64,000 bases of DNA from an uncultured Paracoccaceae bacterium (GTDB lineage Bacteria; Pseudomonadota; Alphaproteobacteria; Rhodobacterales; Rhodobacteraceae): assembly GCA_951812305.1 (NCBI GenBank), contig CATOSB010000010.1, positions 1-64,000 of the forward strand, read 5' to 3'. The stretch's first letter is position 1; each line of letters begins with the position of its first letter. The translations under genes and the position numbers were made by a program. Positions 24,512-33,221 of the stretch are shown here, piece after piece. Under the pieces are notes generated by a model that saw only the letters and a list, made by a program, of their open reading frames with translations, was not told where the DNA came from and searched no databases.

Positions 24512-25739
24512 TTCATCCGATTTGCGGGTAAAGGTGAGCAAGTTTGATGCGTGCGTCTTTAGTTGAGAATCGCCATGTCACCTTTGCGGATGCGGTGTTT
24601 CGCTCGGTTTCCCATGCCTTTGCTTCATTGGCCAAGGTGTTGCGATCAGGAATGCGGCGGTCGAGACATTGACGCGCAAGTGTGCTGAGTTCACATTCTG
24701 CGATGTTGAGCCAGGAGCCGTGTTTGGGCGTGAAGTGCCACTCAAACCGTTCGACAATGCGACGGGCTTCATCAGGTGGAAAGGCCTTGTATAACGACGC
24801 CGGGTTGTGGGTGTTGAGATTGTCCTGAACCAGTGTAATCCGGTCAGCCTTGGGGAAGTGGGTGTCGGCGAGGTCCTTGAGAATGTGGGCAAAATCGATG
24901 GCGGTTCGGCGGTCTCGAACGGCAACATGGCGCCAGCCTTCAAGCGGGGCAAACAACATGAACAGGCTGGCCACACCCGCGCGCTCGTATTCATAGTCGA
25001 AACGGGCTTCGCGCCCCGGCCGGATTGGGATCGGCGTACGGGTCTCAAAGGTCAGCTGCTTGCTGGTCTCGTCAAGGCAAACCAGCGGGCGGGCCGGATC
25101 ATAGGGGCGCGTGTAGACTTCCAGCACATCTTCCATCGCAGCAACAAAACCTGCATTGGCTTTCGGAGGGATCACCCAATAGCGGCTCTTGTGCGGTTTG
25201 AGCGCGTTTTTTTGAGCACCCGATGGATCGTGCTGTCGCTGGCTGCTTCAACGATGCCCAATTCGACCACGCGCGTTTCCAGAAGACGCAAAGACCAGCG
25301 CGCGTGACCCTCCGGTGGTTCCGAACAGGCCAACGCAATGAGCTTCGCCTCAGCGGTTCCATCAAAGATTGCTGGCGTGGACGGGGTCTTCTGCTTTTTG
25401 CGACCCAGAGCCGCCTCAAGGCCTTCTTCCACAACCTGGCGGCGGGTACGGAATACTGTGGAAACACTGGTCTCCAAAGCTTCTGCAATCCGCTCGTCAT
25501 CCCAGCCGCCACTGTCTGAAGATACATCTGCCTTGAGCAATATCCGCGCCTTGAGCAGTCGATACGCCGCCTGCCGACCCGTGCGGATCATATCCTCAAG
25601 CTGCAACCGCTCACCAGCATTCAGTCGAACAACATACTTCACAGCACGACCACATTTTGACATCTCAATACCCTCCCAAAATCTATAGCAGAGTGATTCA
25701 GAAAAATATCACAACGTCAAATCATGCGAAGCGAGGGAC
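24503..25739 (-). mobile_element. IS630-family element B inside the methyltransferase gene
   Basis: 1,237 bp with inverted ends GTCCCTTGATTC / GAAGCGAGGGAC, flanked by TA at 24501-24502 and 25740-25741. Excision in silico restores the methyltransferase frame exactly. Confidence 0.95.
24513..25663 (-). CDS. IS630-family transposase B (two frames)
   Basis: Frame one (25663-25172) is the HTH part (RILLKADVSSDSGGWDDERI, TVFRTRRQVVEEGLEAALG, STIHRVLKKT). Frame two (to 24513) is the DDE part (VCLDETSKQLTFETRTPIPI, LVQDNLNTHNPASLY, WHFTPKHGSWLNIAECELS). They join by a -1 shift at a seven-A tract (CTCAAAAAAACGCG) giving KPHKSRYWVIPPKANAGF across the junction. This slippery tract has the same form as in element A. 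The enzyme seems complete, about 380 residues. Confidence 0.9.
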
Positions 25740-25741
25740 TA

Positions 25742-26473
25742 GGCTCTACGGAGTTCATCAACGGGAAAGAACGGTTCTGTCTGTGGATTGCTGACAGCGA
25801 GGTGGACGAAGCCACCGAATGTGCAGGTGTTCGACAAAGAATTGAAAGTGTTCGGCGCGATAGACTAGAGACCACAGACAAGGCCGTAAATAAGCTCGCT
25901 GCAAAACCTCATCAGTTCCGCGAACGTAAAGGAGACGAGGCGTCAAAAATCTTTGTTCCGATAGTTTCATCTGAAAACAGAGACTACTTCCCTGCGGGGT
26001 TGGCAGATGCAACGGTTATACCAACAAATAAGGCGTTCTTCATTTCCAACGGCCCTCTATGGGCACTATCAGTGATTTCCTCAAAGTTGCACTTGTCCTG
26101 GATTGATACCATTTGCGGTCGTCTACGCACTGATTATTCTTACTCGAATACGCTTGGGTGGAACACGTTCCCACTCCCTAAGCTGACCGAGAAAAACAAG
26201 GCTGACCTGACCCGCTGCGCGGAAGACATCCTTCTAGCGCGCGAGGCACATTTCCCAGCGACTATTGCCGATCTCTACGAGGTGAAGGATGGCGAAAGCA
26301 ATATGCCCGCGGACCTGCTGGCAGCCCATGAGCGCAACGACGAAACCCTCGAACGCATCTACATCGGTCGCCGCTTTCGCAACGACACCGAGCGTCTCGA
26401 AAAGCTGTTCGAGCTCTACACCAAGATGACCACCAAGGATTTGACCAAGACCAATTCGAGAATGAAAGCATAA
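25742..26473 (+). pseudogene. MmeI-like DNA methyltransferase, 3' part
   Basis: Continues the gene at 22469 after the IS630: GSTEFINGKERFCLWIADSE, FVPIVSSENRDYFPAG, FFISNGPLWALSVISSK, DYSYSNTLGWNTFPLP, and a C-terminal helical tail. These segments correspond to the target-recognition and C-terminal domains of MmeI-like enzymes. With no start of its own in frame it is unlikely to be translated unless element B provides a signal. The helicase gene follows after 4 bp, which shows the three genes were one operon. Confidence 0.88.
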
Positions 26474-26477
26474 CCCG

Positions 26478-28532
26478 ATGACCAGTATCAAAAGCGTTCC
26501 CTCTGTTTCCGTCACCTACGCCCAGAACGGCGGCTCGACCAAATCGAACGAGCTTGGCATGCGGGCGATGCAAGAGCGCGCCTATGAGAAGCGGGGCGAG
26601 CAGTATCTTCTGATCAAGTCGCCGCCTGCGTCGGGCAAGAGCCGCGCCTTGATGTTTATCGCGCTCGACAAGCTGGCCAACCAGGGGATCAGCCAAGCGA
26701 TCGTAGTGGTGCCGGAAAAGTCGATCGGGGCGAGCTTCAACGACGAACCGCTGAGCAAGTTTGGCTTTTGGGCAGATTGGACGGTCGCACCGAAATGGAA
26801 CCTGTGCAATTCGCCAGGGACGGACGGCGGCAAGGTCAAATCGGTCGCAGCCTTCCTAGAGAGCGGCGATCAGATTCTTGTCTGCACGCATGCCACCTTC
26901 CGCTTTGCCGTCGAAAAGCTTGGGGTGGAGGCATTCGATAATCGGCTGATTGCCGTGGATGAATTCCACCATGTTTCAGCAAGCGAAGACAGCATCCTTG
27001 GCAAGCAGCTCAACGACTTCATCGCGCGTGACCGCGTGCATGTCGTCGCCATGACCGGCAGCTATTTTCGCGGTGACGCTGTGCCGATCCTGTTGCCAGA
27101 GAACGAGGCCAAGTTCGACACGATCACCTACACCTACTACGAGCAGTTGAACGGCTACAAATACCTGAAAACGCTCGATATCGGCTATTTCTTCTACTCC
27201 GGCTCCTATGCCGATGACATCCTGAAGGTGCTCGATCCGGCGGAGAAGACGATTGTGCACATCCCGAGCGTGAATTCACGCGAGAGCACGAAGGACAAGC
27301 ATCGCGAGGTCGAGCATATCATCGACGCCCTGGGCGATTGGCAGGGCACCGATCCGACCACCGGCTTTCAGCTTGTGAAGACGCCTGAAGGGCGGGTGCT
27401 GAAGATCGCTGATCTGGTGGATGATGAGGCGGTGAAGCGCGACAAGGTATCGAGCGCGATGAAAGACCCCGCCCAGAAGAACAACCGCGATCATGTGGAC
27501 TTCATCATCGCCCTGGGAATGGCCAAGGAAGGCTTCGACTGGATTTGGTGCGAGCACGCGCTGACAGTTGGCTATCGCGCCAGCCTGACGGAGATCGTGC
27601 AGATCATCGGCCGCGCGACCCGTGACGCCGAAGGTAAATCCCGCGCCCGTTTCACCAACCTGATCGCGGAGCCCGATGCAGCCGAGGCGGCCGTCACGGA
27701 GGCGGTGAACGATACGCTGAAGGCGATCGCTGCCAGCTTGCTCATGGAGCAGGTGCTTGCCCCGCGTTTCAACTTCACACCGAAGAGCCCCAAGAGCGGG
27801 CCGGTCGAAGGCTTCGACTATGGCGAAGGCGGCTATGACCCCACGAAAGAGAACGTCGGTTTCAACGAGGCAAGCGGGCAGTTTCAGATCGAGATCAAGG
27901 GGCTGGCCGAGCCAAAGAGCAAAGAGGCCGAGCGCATTTGCCAAGAGGACTTGAACGAGGTGATCACCGCCTTTGTTCAGGACAAGACGACGATCGAACG
28001 CGGGCTGTTTGACGAAGAGCTTGTGCCCGAAGAGCTGACGCAGGTGCGCATGGGCAAAATCGTCGGGGCGAAGTTCCCTGAGCTCGATGCAGAGGATCAG
28101 GAGGCCGTGCGCCAGCACGCGGTCGCCGCCTTGAACCTGACCCAGAAGGCCAAGGAGGTCGCGCTTTCCGCGCCCGATGATGCGCAGGTGAGCGGCAACA
28201 CGGCGTTGATCGACGGCGTGCGCAAGTTTGCAATGGACGTGCGCGAGCTCGACATCGACCTGATCGACCGGATCAATCCATTCGGCGAAGCCTATGCGAT
28301 CCTGGCCAAGACCATGAGCGAGGAAAGCCTGAAGCAGGTGCAGGCGGTGATCTCAGCGAAGAAGGTGCAGCTCTCTCCTGAAGAGGCGCGTGATCTGGCC
28401 CGCCGCGCTGCAAAGTTCAAGCAAGAGCGTGGACGCTTGCCAGACATCACCTCTTCTGACGCCTGGGAAAAGAAGATGGCCGAAGGCGTGGCTTACCTTG
28501 TGCGCATGAAGCAGGAGGCAGCCAATGGCTAA
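26478..28532 (+). CDS. DEAD/DEAH-box helicase of the methyltransferase island
   Basis: 684 residues. Walker A SPPASGKSRALMF (48-60), DEFH box IAVDEFHHVSA (161-164), motif III AMTGSY, and motif VI QIIGRATRD (375-383) show a superfamily 2 helicase/translocase. The C-terminal ~280 residues have no recognised domain but are rich in charged helices. It lies 4 bp after the methyltransferase and overlaps the GIY-YIG gene by 8 bp. Inference: it translocates on DNA or remodels it to license cleavage by the neighbour, as in other multi-gene restriction systems. Confidence 0.9.
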   Translation: MTSIKSVPSVSVTYAQNGGSTKSNELGMRAMQERAYEKRGEQYLLIKSPPASGKSRALMFIALDKLANQGISQAIVVVPEKSIGASFNDEPLSKFGFWADWTVAPKWNLCNSPGTDGGKVKSVAAFLESGDQILVCTHATFRFAVEKLGVEAFDNRLIAVDEFHHVSASEDSILGKQLNDFIARDRVHVVAMTGSYFRGDAVPILLPENEAKFDTITYTYYEQLNGYKYLKTLDIGYFFYSGSYADDILKVLDPAEKTIVHIPSVNSRESTKDKHREVEHIIDALGDWQGTDPTTGFQLVKTPEGRVLKIADLVDDEAVKRDKVSSAMKDPAQKNNRDHVDFIIALGMAKEGFDWIWCEHALTVGYRASLTEIVQIIGRATRDAEGKSRARFTNLIAEPDAAEAAVTEAVNDTLKAIAASLLMEQVLAPRFNFTPKSPKSGPVEGFDYGEGGYDPTKENVGFNEASGQFQIEIKGLAEPKSKEAERICQEDLNEVITAFVQDKTTIERGLFDEELVPEELTQVRMGKIVGAKFPELDAEDQEAVRQHAVAALNLTQKAKEVALSAPDDAQVSGNTALIDGVRKFAMDVRELDIDLIDRINPFGEAYAILAKTMSEESLKQVQAVISAKKVQLSPEEARDLARRAAKFKQERGRLPDITSSDAWEKKMAEGVAYLVRMKQEAANG

Positions 28533-29718
28533 AGAATTCACTCAAGAAGACGATGCACTTCTGGCTGAGCTTGGCGTCGAGGTCGAAACCAAGAAAGCCG
28601 TCACGCGCACACCCCGCGAAGAGCGCATCATTGCAGGTTTTGAAGAGATTCAGCGCTTCGCCGAGGAACATGGTTCCGCGCCACATCACGGCGAAGAGCG
28701 TGATATCTTCGAACGCCTTTACGCCGTTCGACTAGATCGCATTCGTGAGCTTAAGGAATGCCGCGAGCTGGTCGAACCTTTGGACGAGACGGGACTCTTG
28801 ACGGGTGCGGCCAAAGCGCCATTGGCTGACGCGGAAGAGCTCGACGATGATGCTCTTTTGGCCGAGTTGGGGATCGAGGTTGAGGCTCCCCCGATCACGG
28901 AGCTGAAGCACGTTAGATCGACCGCGGAGAAGAAGGCCGCTGAAGAAGTTGCGAGCCGTGACAAATGTGAGGACTTCGAGACCTTCAAACCGCTCTTTGA
29001 GCAGGTACAGAAGGAGCTTGATAGCGGCCTGCGTGACACGCGACCTTTCGAGATGAAGGCTGAGATCGAGAAGGGGCGCTTTTTTATCGTCGGGGGACAG
29101 AAAGCCTACGTTGCGGATAAGGGCGAGACGACAATTACCGACCAGGGGCGCACAGATGCCCGCCTACGGGTGATCTTTGATAACGGCACCGAGAGCAACA
29201 TGCTCATGCGATCGCTTCAGCGTGCCTTGAACAAGGACGAGGCAGGGAGACGGATCACGGAGCCGACCGCCGGTCCTTTGTTTTCTGATCAGACGATCGA
29301 CGGAGACGAAGCAAGCGGCACGATCTATGTGCTGCGAAGTAAGGCCGATCATCCGCTTGTAGCGGAGAACCGTGAGCTGGTGCATAAGATCGGCGTGACC
29401 AACATGAGCGTGGAAAAGCGCATCGCGGGTGCTCACCTTCAGCCGACATTCTTGATGGCAAATGTCGAGATCGTGGCAACCTACGAACTCTACAACATTA
29501 ACCGCACGAAGTTGGAAAACCTGATCCACCGCATCTTCGAGCCTGCACGGCTTGAGATCGAGATCATGGATCGTTTCGGGCGGCCGGTTGTGCCGCGCGA
29601 GTGGTTTCTCGTGCCGCTTTTTGTGATCAAAGAAGCGGTCGAACGGATCAAGGACGGCACGATCTCAGGCTACAGGTATGATCCGCAAGGCGCTTCTTTG
29701 AAGCGTATTATGACGTGA
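28525..29718 (+). CDS. GIY-YIG nuclease-like protein (T5orf172/MUG113 type)
   Basis: 397 residues. The N-terminal half is acidic and has two short repeats: DDALLAELGVEVE near residue 10 and DDALLAELGIEVE near residue 110. The C-terminal half holds the GIY-YIG fold: GTIYVLRSKADHPLV, then LVHKIGVTNMSVEKRIAGA, the metal-binding Glu region KLENLIHRIF and PREWFLVP. The GIY and YIG signatures are IYV and HKIG, normal for the T5orf172 branch. It overlaps the helicase gene by 8 bp. It is the probable DNA-cutting partner of the helicase and the broken methyltransferase. Confidence 0.85.
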   Translation: MAKEFTQEDDALLAELGVEVETKKAVTRTPREERIIAGFEEIQRFAEEHGSAPHHGEERDIFERLYAVRLDRIRELKECRELVEPLDETGLLTGAAKAPLADAEELDDDALLAELGIEVEAPPITELKHVRSTAEKKAAEEVASRDKCEDFETFKPLFEQVQKELDSGLRDTRPFEMKAEIEKGRFFIVGGQKAYVADKGETTITDQGRTDARLRVIFDNGTESNMLMRSLQRALNKDEAGRRITEPTAGPLFSDQTIDGDEASGTIYVLRSKADHPLVAENRELVHKIGVTNMSVEKRIAGAHLQPTFLMANVEIVATYELYNINRTKLENLIHRIFEPARLEIEIMDRFGRPVVPREWFLVPLFVIKEAVERIKDGTISGYRYDPQGASLKRIMT

Positions 29719-29757
29719 TCATGAGGGAGGGGCAGGAAAAGGAAGGGGCTTTGGGTT

Positions 29758-29904
29758 GTGGGTGAATTGATCCTTAAGGCGTTGTTATCAAACGGGTACT
29801 TTCCAAAGGAGCTCCCGCCTGTTTTCACAACAAAAGACTTCGGTTCCCATGCAGATGCAATTTTAGAAGATTGGCATGCTGCGAAGGTTTTTGAGATCAA
29901 GGAG
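29758..29904 (+). pseudogene. N-terminal fragment resembling a defence-associated reverse transcriptase
   Basis: From GTG 29758: ALLSNGYFPKELPPVFTTKD, then FGSHADAILEDWHAA. The GYFPKELPP-x-FTT-x-x-F pattern is what I associate with the extreme N-terminus of bacterial DRT/Abi-type reverse transcriptases. The frame runs into the MITE at 29901 and nothing of the catalytic domain (e.g. YADD) follows. It lies 39 bp after the GIY-YIG gene. Identification is from memory of the pattern, hence moderate. Confidence 0.5.
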
Positions 29905-30036
29905 TGTACCGCAAAATGTGGGGCAGCTGCTGGCAGAGCGCGTTAATCCAAGGGCGATTCAAGGCAGTCTTTTTAAGTCCTGACCAGCCAAAGGTTCTCC
30001 AGGGAAATGTCTGCCCCACATTTTGCGGTACACTCC
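29901..30036. repeat. MITE-like element, copy 2 of 2
   Basis: 136 bp bounded by perfect 26 bp inverted repeats that begin GGAGTGTACCGCAAAATGTG. The centre matches 19921-20055 with scattered substitutions. It interrupts the RT-like gene fragment. Confidence 0.9.
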
Positions 30037-30286
30037 TTCGTGTATGTAAGAGGCAGGGCTTTGCGGCCCTGCGCGGGCCGGGACGCACGCGTTTTTCGAT
30101 GCGAAACCGCAGGTTCGGCGGCGCGGGCCGGATCTCGCCGAAACGCCGTAAACCCCTCCGGAGGCGTGGTTTTCTGGAGCGTGGTGCGCCCGGATGAAGT
30201 GACCCGCCCGACGCATTTTTTTGCGCAGGTGCTGCCCCGGGCGCGGGGGCGGACAGGTGACTACAGTCTGGCGTAACATGCTGTCG

Positions 30287-31249
30287 TCAGTGCAGGCTGT
30301 CCTGTGCGAAGATGGCCGCGAGGTCGGGCGCGTCCAGAACCGCATCCAGCCAGGCATCGATCCGCTCCGGCCCGGCATCGGCGATCCGCGCCTCGATATC
30401 CCGGGGCAGGGGGCCGAAACGGCGGTCCAGCTGGCGTCGGAGGGTTTCCGCCTTGCCCTCGGCCTTGCCTTTGGCCAATCCGCGCGCCTCGCCCTCGGCT
30501 TTGCCCTGTTCGAGCAGTGTTTCAGCGATGGTTCCCACAAGTGCCTCCATTTCGCTATGTCCCCCGGTCCTGAGCGTGGCCCGCAGGTCGTCCAGGTCCA
30601 CATTATAGACCCGCAGCACGTATTCAAGAACCTGTCGCCGCAGATCGCTCCCTGCGGGCAGGCTATCGGCGATCTCCGCCAGGAAGGCCAGGGCTTCCTG
30701 CCGCAGCGTGATGAACACCGCCCTCAGCGCGGGGTTGCGCGACAGCGCGTCGATCTCCATGGCCCGCAGGTTGCGCAGGATATACCCCGCTCCGGGCAGA
30801 AAAGCGAGATCGGGATCATCGGTGGCGATCATGTCGCGCAGGCTGTCGGCCACGGTCCAGGTCGCCGCGCCATGATAGACGACCACCGGAATGATCGGGG
30901 GCAGGGCGCGGAGCCTGGCCGCACGGGTTCCGGCATGGCGCTTCCAGATACGGATCATATAGGAGGCCAGTTGCAGCGGCAGCGCCGGATCAGGCGCACT
31001 TTTGTGCTCCGCCAGAACATAGACGAAGGCGTTGGTCCCCGCCTTCAGCGCGACCTTCAGGAGGAGATCGCTCTGGCTGCCGGCGAGCGCTTCATCGACG
31101 AAGCCGCCTTCCAGTATTTCGGGAGGCGCAGGGGCGAGTTGTCCCACAATGGTGTTGGGCAGGTGATCCCGCAGGAAGTCCCGTGCGCGCCCGGGATCGG
31201 ACAGCAGCGCGCGGAACAGGGTGTCGTGCGGATTGTGCAGGTCGGCCAT
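30287..31249 (-). CDS. Rpn-family (PD-(D/E)XK) nuclease / Transposase_31
   Basis: 320 residues from MADLHNPHDTLFRALL; 20 further upstream codons are open but less likely. AFVYVLAEHKSAPDPALPLQ includes the E-H-K of the nuclease core, and PPIIPVVVYHGAATW is the usual Rpn signature. The C-terminal tail (LEQGKAEGEARGLAKGKAEG) is a variable low-complexity helix typical of the family. Rpn proteins promote RecA-independent recombination and some act in phage defence. The first ~40 codons plus upstream flank are duplicated at 9945-10092. Confidence 0.88.
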   Translation of the reverse strand: MADLHNPHDTLFRALLSDPGRARDFLRDHLPNTIVGQLAPAPPEILEGGFVDEALAGSQSDLLLKVALKAGTNAFVYVLAEHKSAPDPALPLQLASYMIRIWKRHAGTRAARLRALPPIIPVVVYHGAATWTVADSLRDMIATDDPDLAFLPGAGYILRNLRAMEIDALSRNPALRAVFITLRQEALAFLAEIADSLPAGSDLRRQVLEYVLRVYNVDLDDLRATLRTGGHSEMEALVGTIAETLLEQGKAEGEARGLAKGKAEGKAETLRRQLDRRFGPLPRDIEARIADAGPERIDAWLDAVLDAPDLAAIFAQDSLH

Positions 31250-31330
31250 TGGATCCTGATACGAAGCGGTGTCACCCATGCTGCTATGGCAGGGCGGTCC
31301 GACAGGCAAGCCCGGTTGTGCCGGGCCGTT

Positions 31331-31474
31331 TCAGTCCGTCCGGGCGATCACCTTCTGGAATTCTCTCTGAACCTCCGGCTCCCGGGGATCCCGTCCGCAG
31401 AGGCACAAGCACATCGTTGCCTCGACCGTGAAGTCATCGTCCCCCTCTGCACCGCGGGTCGCCCGGTCATCCAT
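31331..31474 (-). CDS. Small acidic protein, 47 residues
   Basis: Reads MDDRATRGAEGDDDFTVEAT, then a Cys-rich MCLCLCGRDPREPEVQREF, ending IARTD. The ATG overlaps the end of the cold-shock gene by 8 bp, which suggests translational coupling. No family is recognised. Confidence 0.45.
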   Translation of the reverse strand: MDDRATRGAEGDDDFTVEATMCLCLCGRDPREPEVQREFQKVIARTD

Positions 31475-31799
31475 GGCCCTGGCTCCCGGTATCCCGGGCG
31501 GCCTCGCCTTCAGGACGGACGTTGAAGGCGGTCAGTGTTCCCGGTTTTCTCTTGCTCGGGGCGAGTCCGAAGCGCACCCGCTGGCCGACCTCCGGCGGGA
31601 CTTCCGGGTTGGCAAGGTTTGAGATGTGAAAAAACACATCCGCCTCGCCATGCCGGGCGATGAAGCCGAAGCCCTTGTCGGCCTGGTAATTCTTGACGGT
31701 TCCGGTGACCTCTATCGTGTCGGCCCCGCCTGGCTCCGGTGCCGGCGTTTCTGCCCCGGTTTCCTGCGAACTTGTCTCCATGCCCTGTTCGCTCATCAT
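31467..31799 (-). CDS. Cold-shock-domain protein
   Basis: 110 residues (alternative start at Met2 or Met7). The CSD shows KNYQADKGFGFIARHGEADV and FFHISNLANPEVPPEVGQRV with the RNP1-like KGFGFI and RNP2-like VFFHI motifs. A ~28-residue Thr/Ala/Glu-rich leader precedes it. The start overlaps the HU stop (ATGA), so HU, CSD and the 47-residue gene form an operon. Probable single-strand nucleic-acid chaperone of plasmid origin. Confidence 0.88.
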   Translation of the reverse strand: MMSEQGMETSSQETGAETPAPEPGGADTIEVTGTVKNYQADKGFGFIARHGEADVFFHISNLANPEVPPEVGQRVRFGLAPSKRKPGTLTAFNVRPEGEAARDTGSQGHG

Positions 31800-32095
31800 G
31801 CATTCCCCTTTACGGCGGCCTTGAGGGGGCCTGTGGCGGAGACCCGGACCTGCCGTGTGGGCGCGGCGGTCTGCATTTCTCCGGTGGCCGGGTTGTGGAC
31901 CTGCCGCTCGGGCACATCGACCACCGAGAAGGTGGCAAGGCCGGGCAGGCGGACCGGATGGCCGTCGGCCAGCAGCTTCTGCACCGCCGACTGGACGCCG
32001 TCCGAGAGACGTTTGGCTTCGGCGCGCGAACAGTCCAGCTCTTCGGCGATGGCGGCGAACAGCGTTGCGGCGGGAACGGGTGAGGGTTTGGGCAT
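31796..32095 (-). CDS. HU/IHF-family DNA-binding protein
   Basis: 99 residues. The helical N-terminus (LFAAIAEELDCSRAEAKRLS) and the arm region (RLPGLATFSVVDVPERQVHN, PATGEMQTA) follow HU/IHF, where xNPxTGE is the conserved arm motif (here HNPATGEM). It could compact the plasmid or assist recombination and transfer. First gene of the HU-CSD operon. Confidence 0.88.
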   Translation of the reverse strand: MPKPSPVPAATLFAAIAEELDCSRAEAKRLSDGVQSAVQKLLADGHPVRLPGLATFSVVDVPERQVHNPATGEMQTAAPTRQVRVSATGPLKAAVKGNA

Positions 32096-32387
32096 AAGGA
32101 CATCTCCGGTCTGATAATGTGGCTGCCCGTGGCTTTCCGGGAAAACGCGCGTCAGGTCAAGGCGGGGCGCTTGCTTTCGCCCGGGATGGCGTTCGCGGGG
32201 CGGGTTCTCCGAGCCGCTCGCTCGCGTATCGGTCCCCCGGCCGTGTGGCGGGGCTTCGCCGCCTGTCGGGACGTGAGCAGCGCGTTGCGGATTTCACGGT
32301 TTGTTCAGGTGCGCGCCCGGTGATGCGGGACCCGGGGGTCCCGCAAGCGGAGCCCCGCTCCCGCGTCGCGCTCTTTGGGTTCCGCCC
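32096..32387. other. GC-rich spacer between the HU operon and the ProQ-like gene
   Basis: No gene supported. It contains promoter space for neither strand that I can define with confidence. Confidence 0.3.
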
Positions 32388-33023
32388 TTACGGGGCGGGT
32401 TGGTACGGTCCCGAAAGCGTTGGCTGCCGCGGGGTGGTTTCGGGGGGATTGTCCGCCTCTCTTGCCGCGCGTGCGGCCCGGGCCTCCCGGCGCCGTTTGA
32501 GGATTGTCCGGATACAGCTTTCGGATCCGCGCCTGTGCTCGTCGGCGATCGGCGCGTCGGTACGGATGTCGATGGTGAACCGGTTGGCACAGGATGTCAT
32601 GGCGTTGTGATATTGCAGCGAGCGGCAATAGAGGCGCAGGGCCTTGTCGACCGCCTTGCAACGCGGGTCTTCCAGATCCTCGGGCAGGTCGTAGCGGTCA
32701 AGGATCACCTCGCTGCTGCCGATGGCGAGCGGCACCGCGACCGGCAGCTTCAGGAACGGGGGCAGTTCCCTGTCGGGGCCAATGCCCTTCTGAAACAGGG
32801 CGCGTATGCGGCCGATCAATTCCGGATGGAATGTGCGCAGCTCCATGGGGGTCCTGGGCGGCCTCTTCGTCCGGGCCTTTCCGCCGGCCGCAGGTTTCTT
32901 CTTCGCGCGGTCTGCGCCGGAGCTTTTTCCGGGCTTTGGCACGCTGGTCGCCGCCGGTCGGCCCCCGGCGGCGGGCCCGTCTTTTGTCCCTGCGGCGGTA
33001 TCGGGGGTCGAACTGTCTTCCAT
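32388..33023 (-). CDS. ProQ/FinO-family RNA-binding protein
   Basis: 211 residues. A long Ala/Lys/Pro-rich N-terminus (about 1-65) leads to the FinO-like core: LPPFLKLPVAVPLAIGSSEV, VDKALRLYCRSLQYHNAMTS and CANRFTIDI, in the order seen in ProQ/FinO domains. A basic, disordered C-terminus follows (RRREARAARAAREADN). On conjugative plasmids such proteins stabilise antisense RNA to restrain transfer genes. A target RNA is not evident here. Confidence 0.72.
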   Translation of the reverse strand: MEDSSTPDTAAGTKDGPAAGGRPAATSVPKPGKSSGADRAKKKPAAGGKARTKRPPRTPMELRTFHPELIGRIRALFQKGIGPDRELPPFLKLPVAVPLAIGSSEVILDRYDLPEDLEDPRCKAVDKALRLYCRSLQYHNAMTSCANRFTIDIRTDAPIADEHRRGSESCIRTILKRRREARAARAAREADNPPETTPRQPTLSGPYQPAP

Positions 33024-33221
33024 GAGGTCAATTTAGCGATGGCCGGGGCGGATCGCTACCCCCCCGTGCCAATCCACGGGCTGGCCCGGTGCCCGGGAAG
33101 CGCGGGTCATCGGCGTTCATCCCCGCGCCCGTCTCTCCCGGGGGTCCGGCGATCGGGACGGGGAGGAGGAAGTTGTCTTTTTGGTCAGGTGTCATTGACC
33201 TGAACAGAAGGAGGACTGGCT

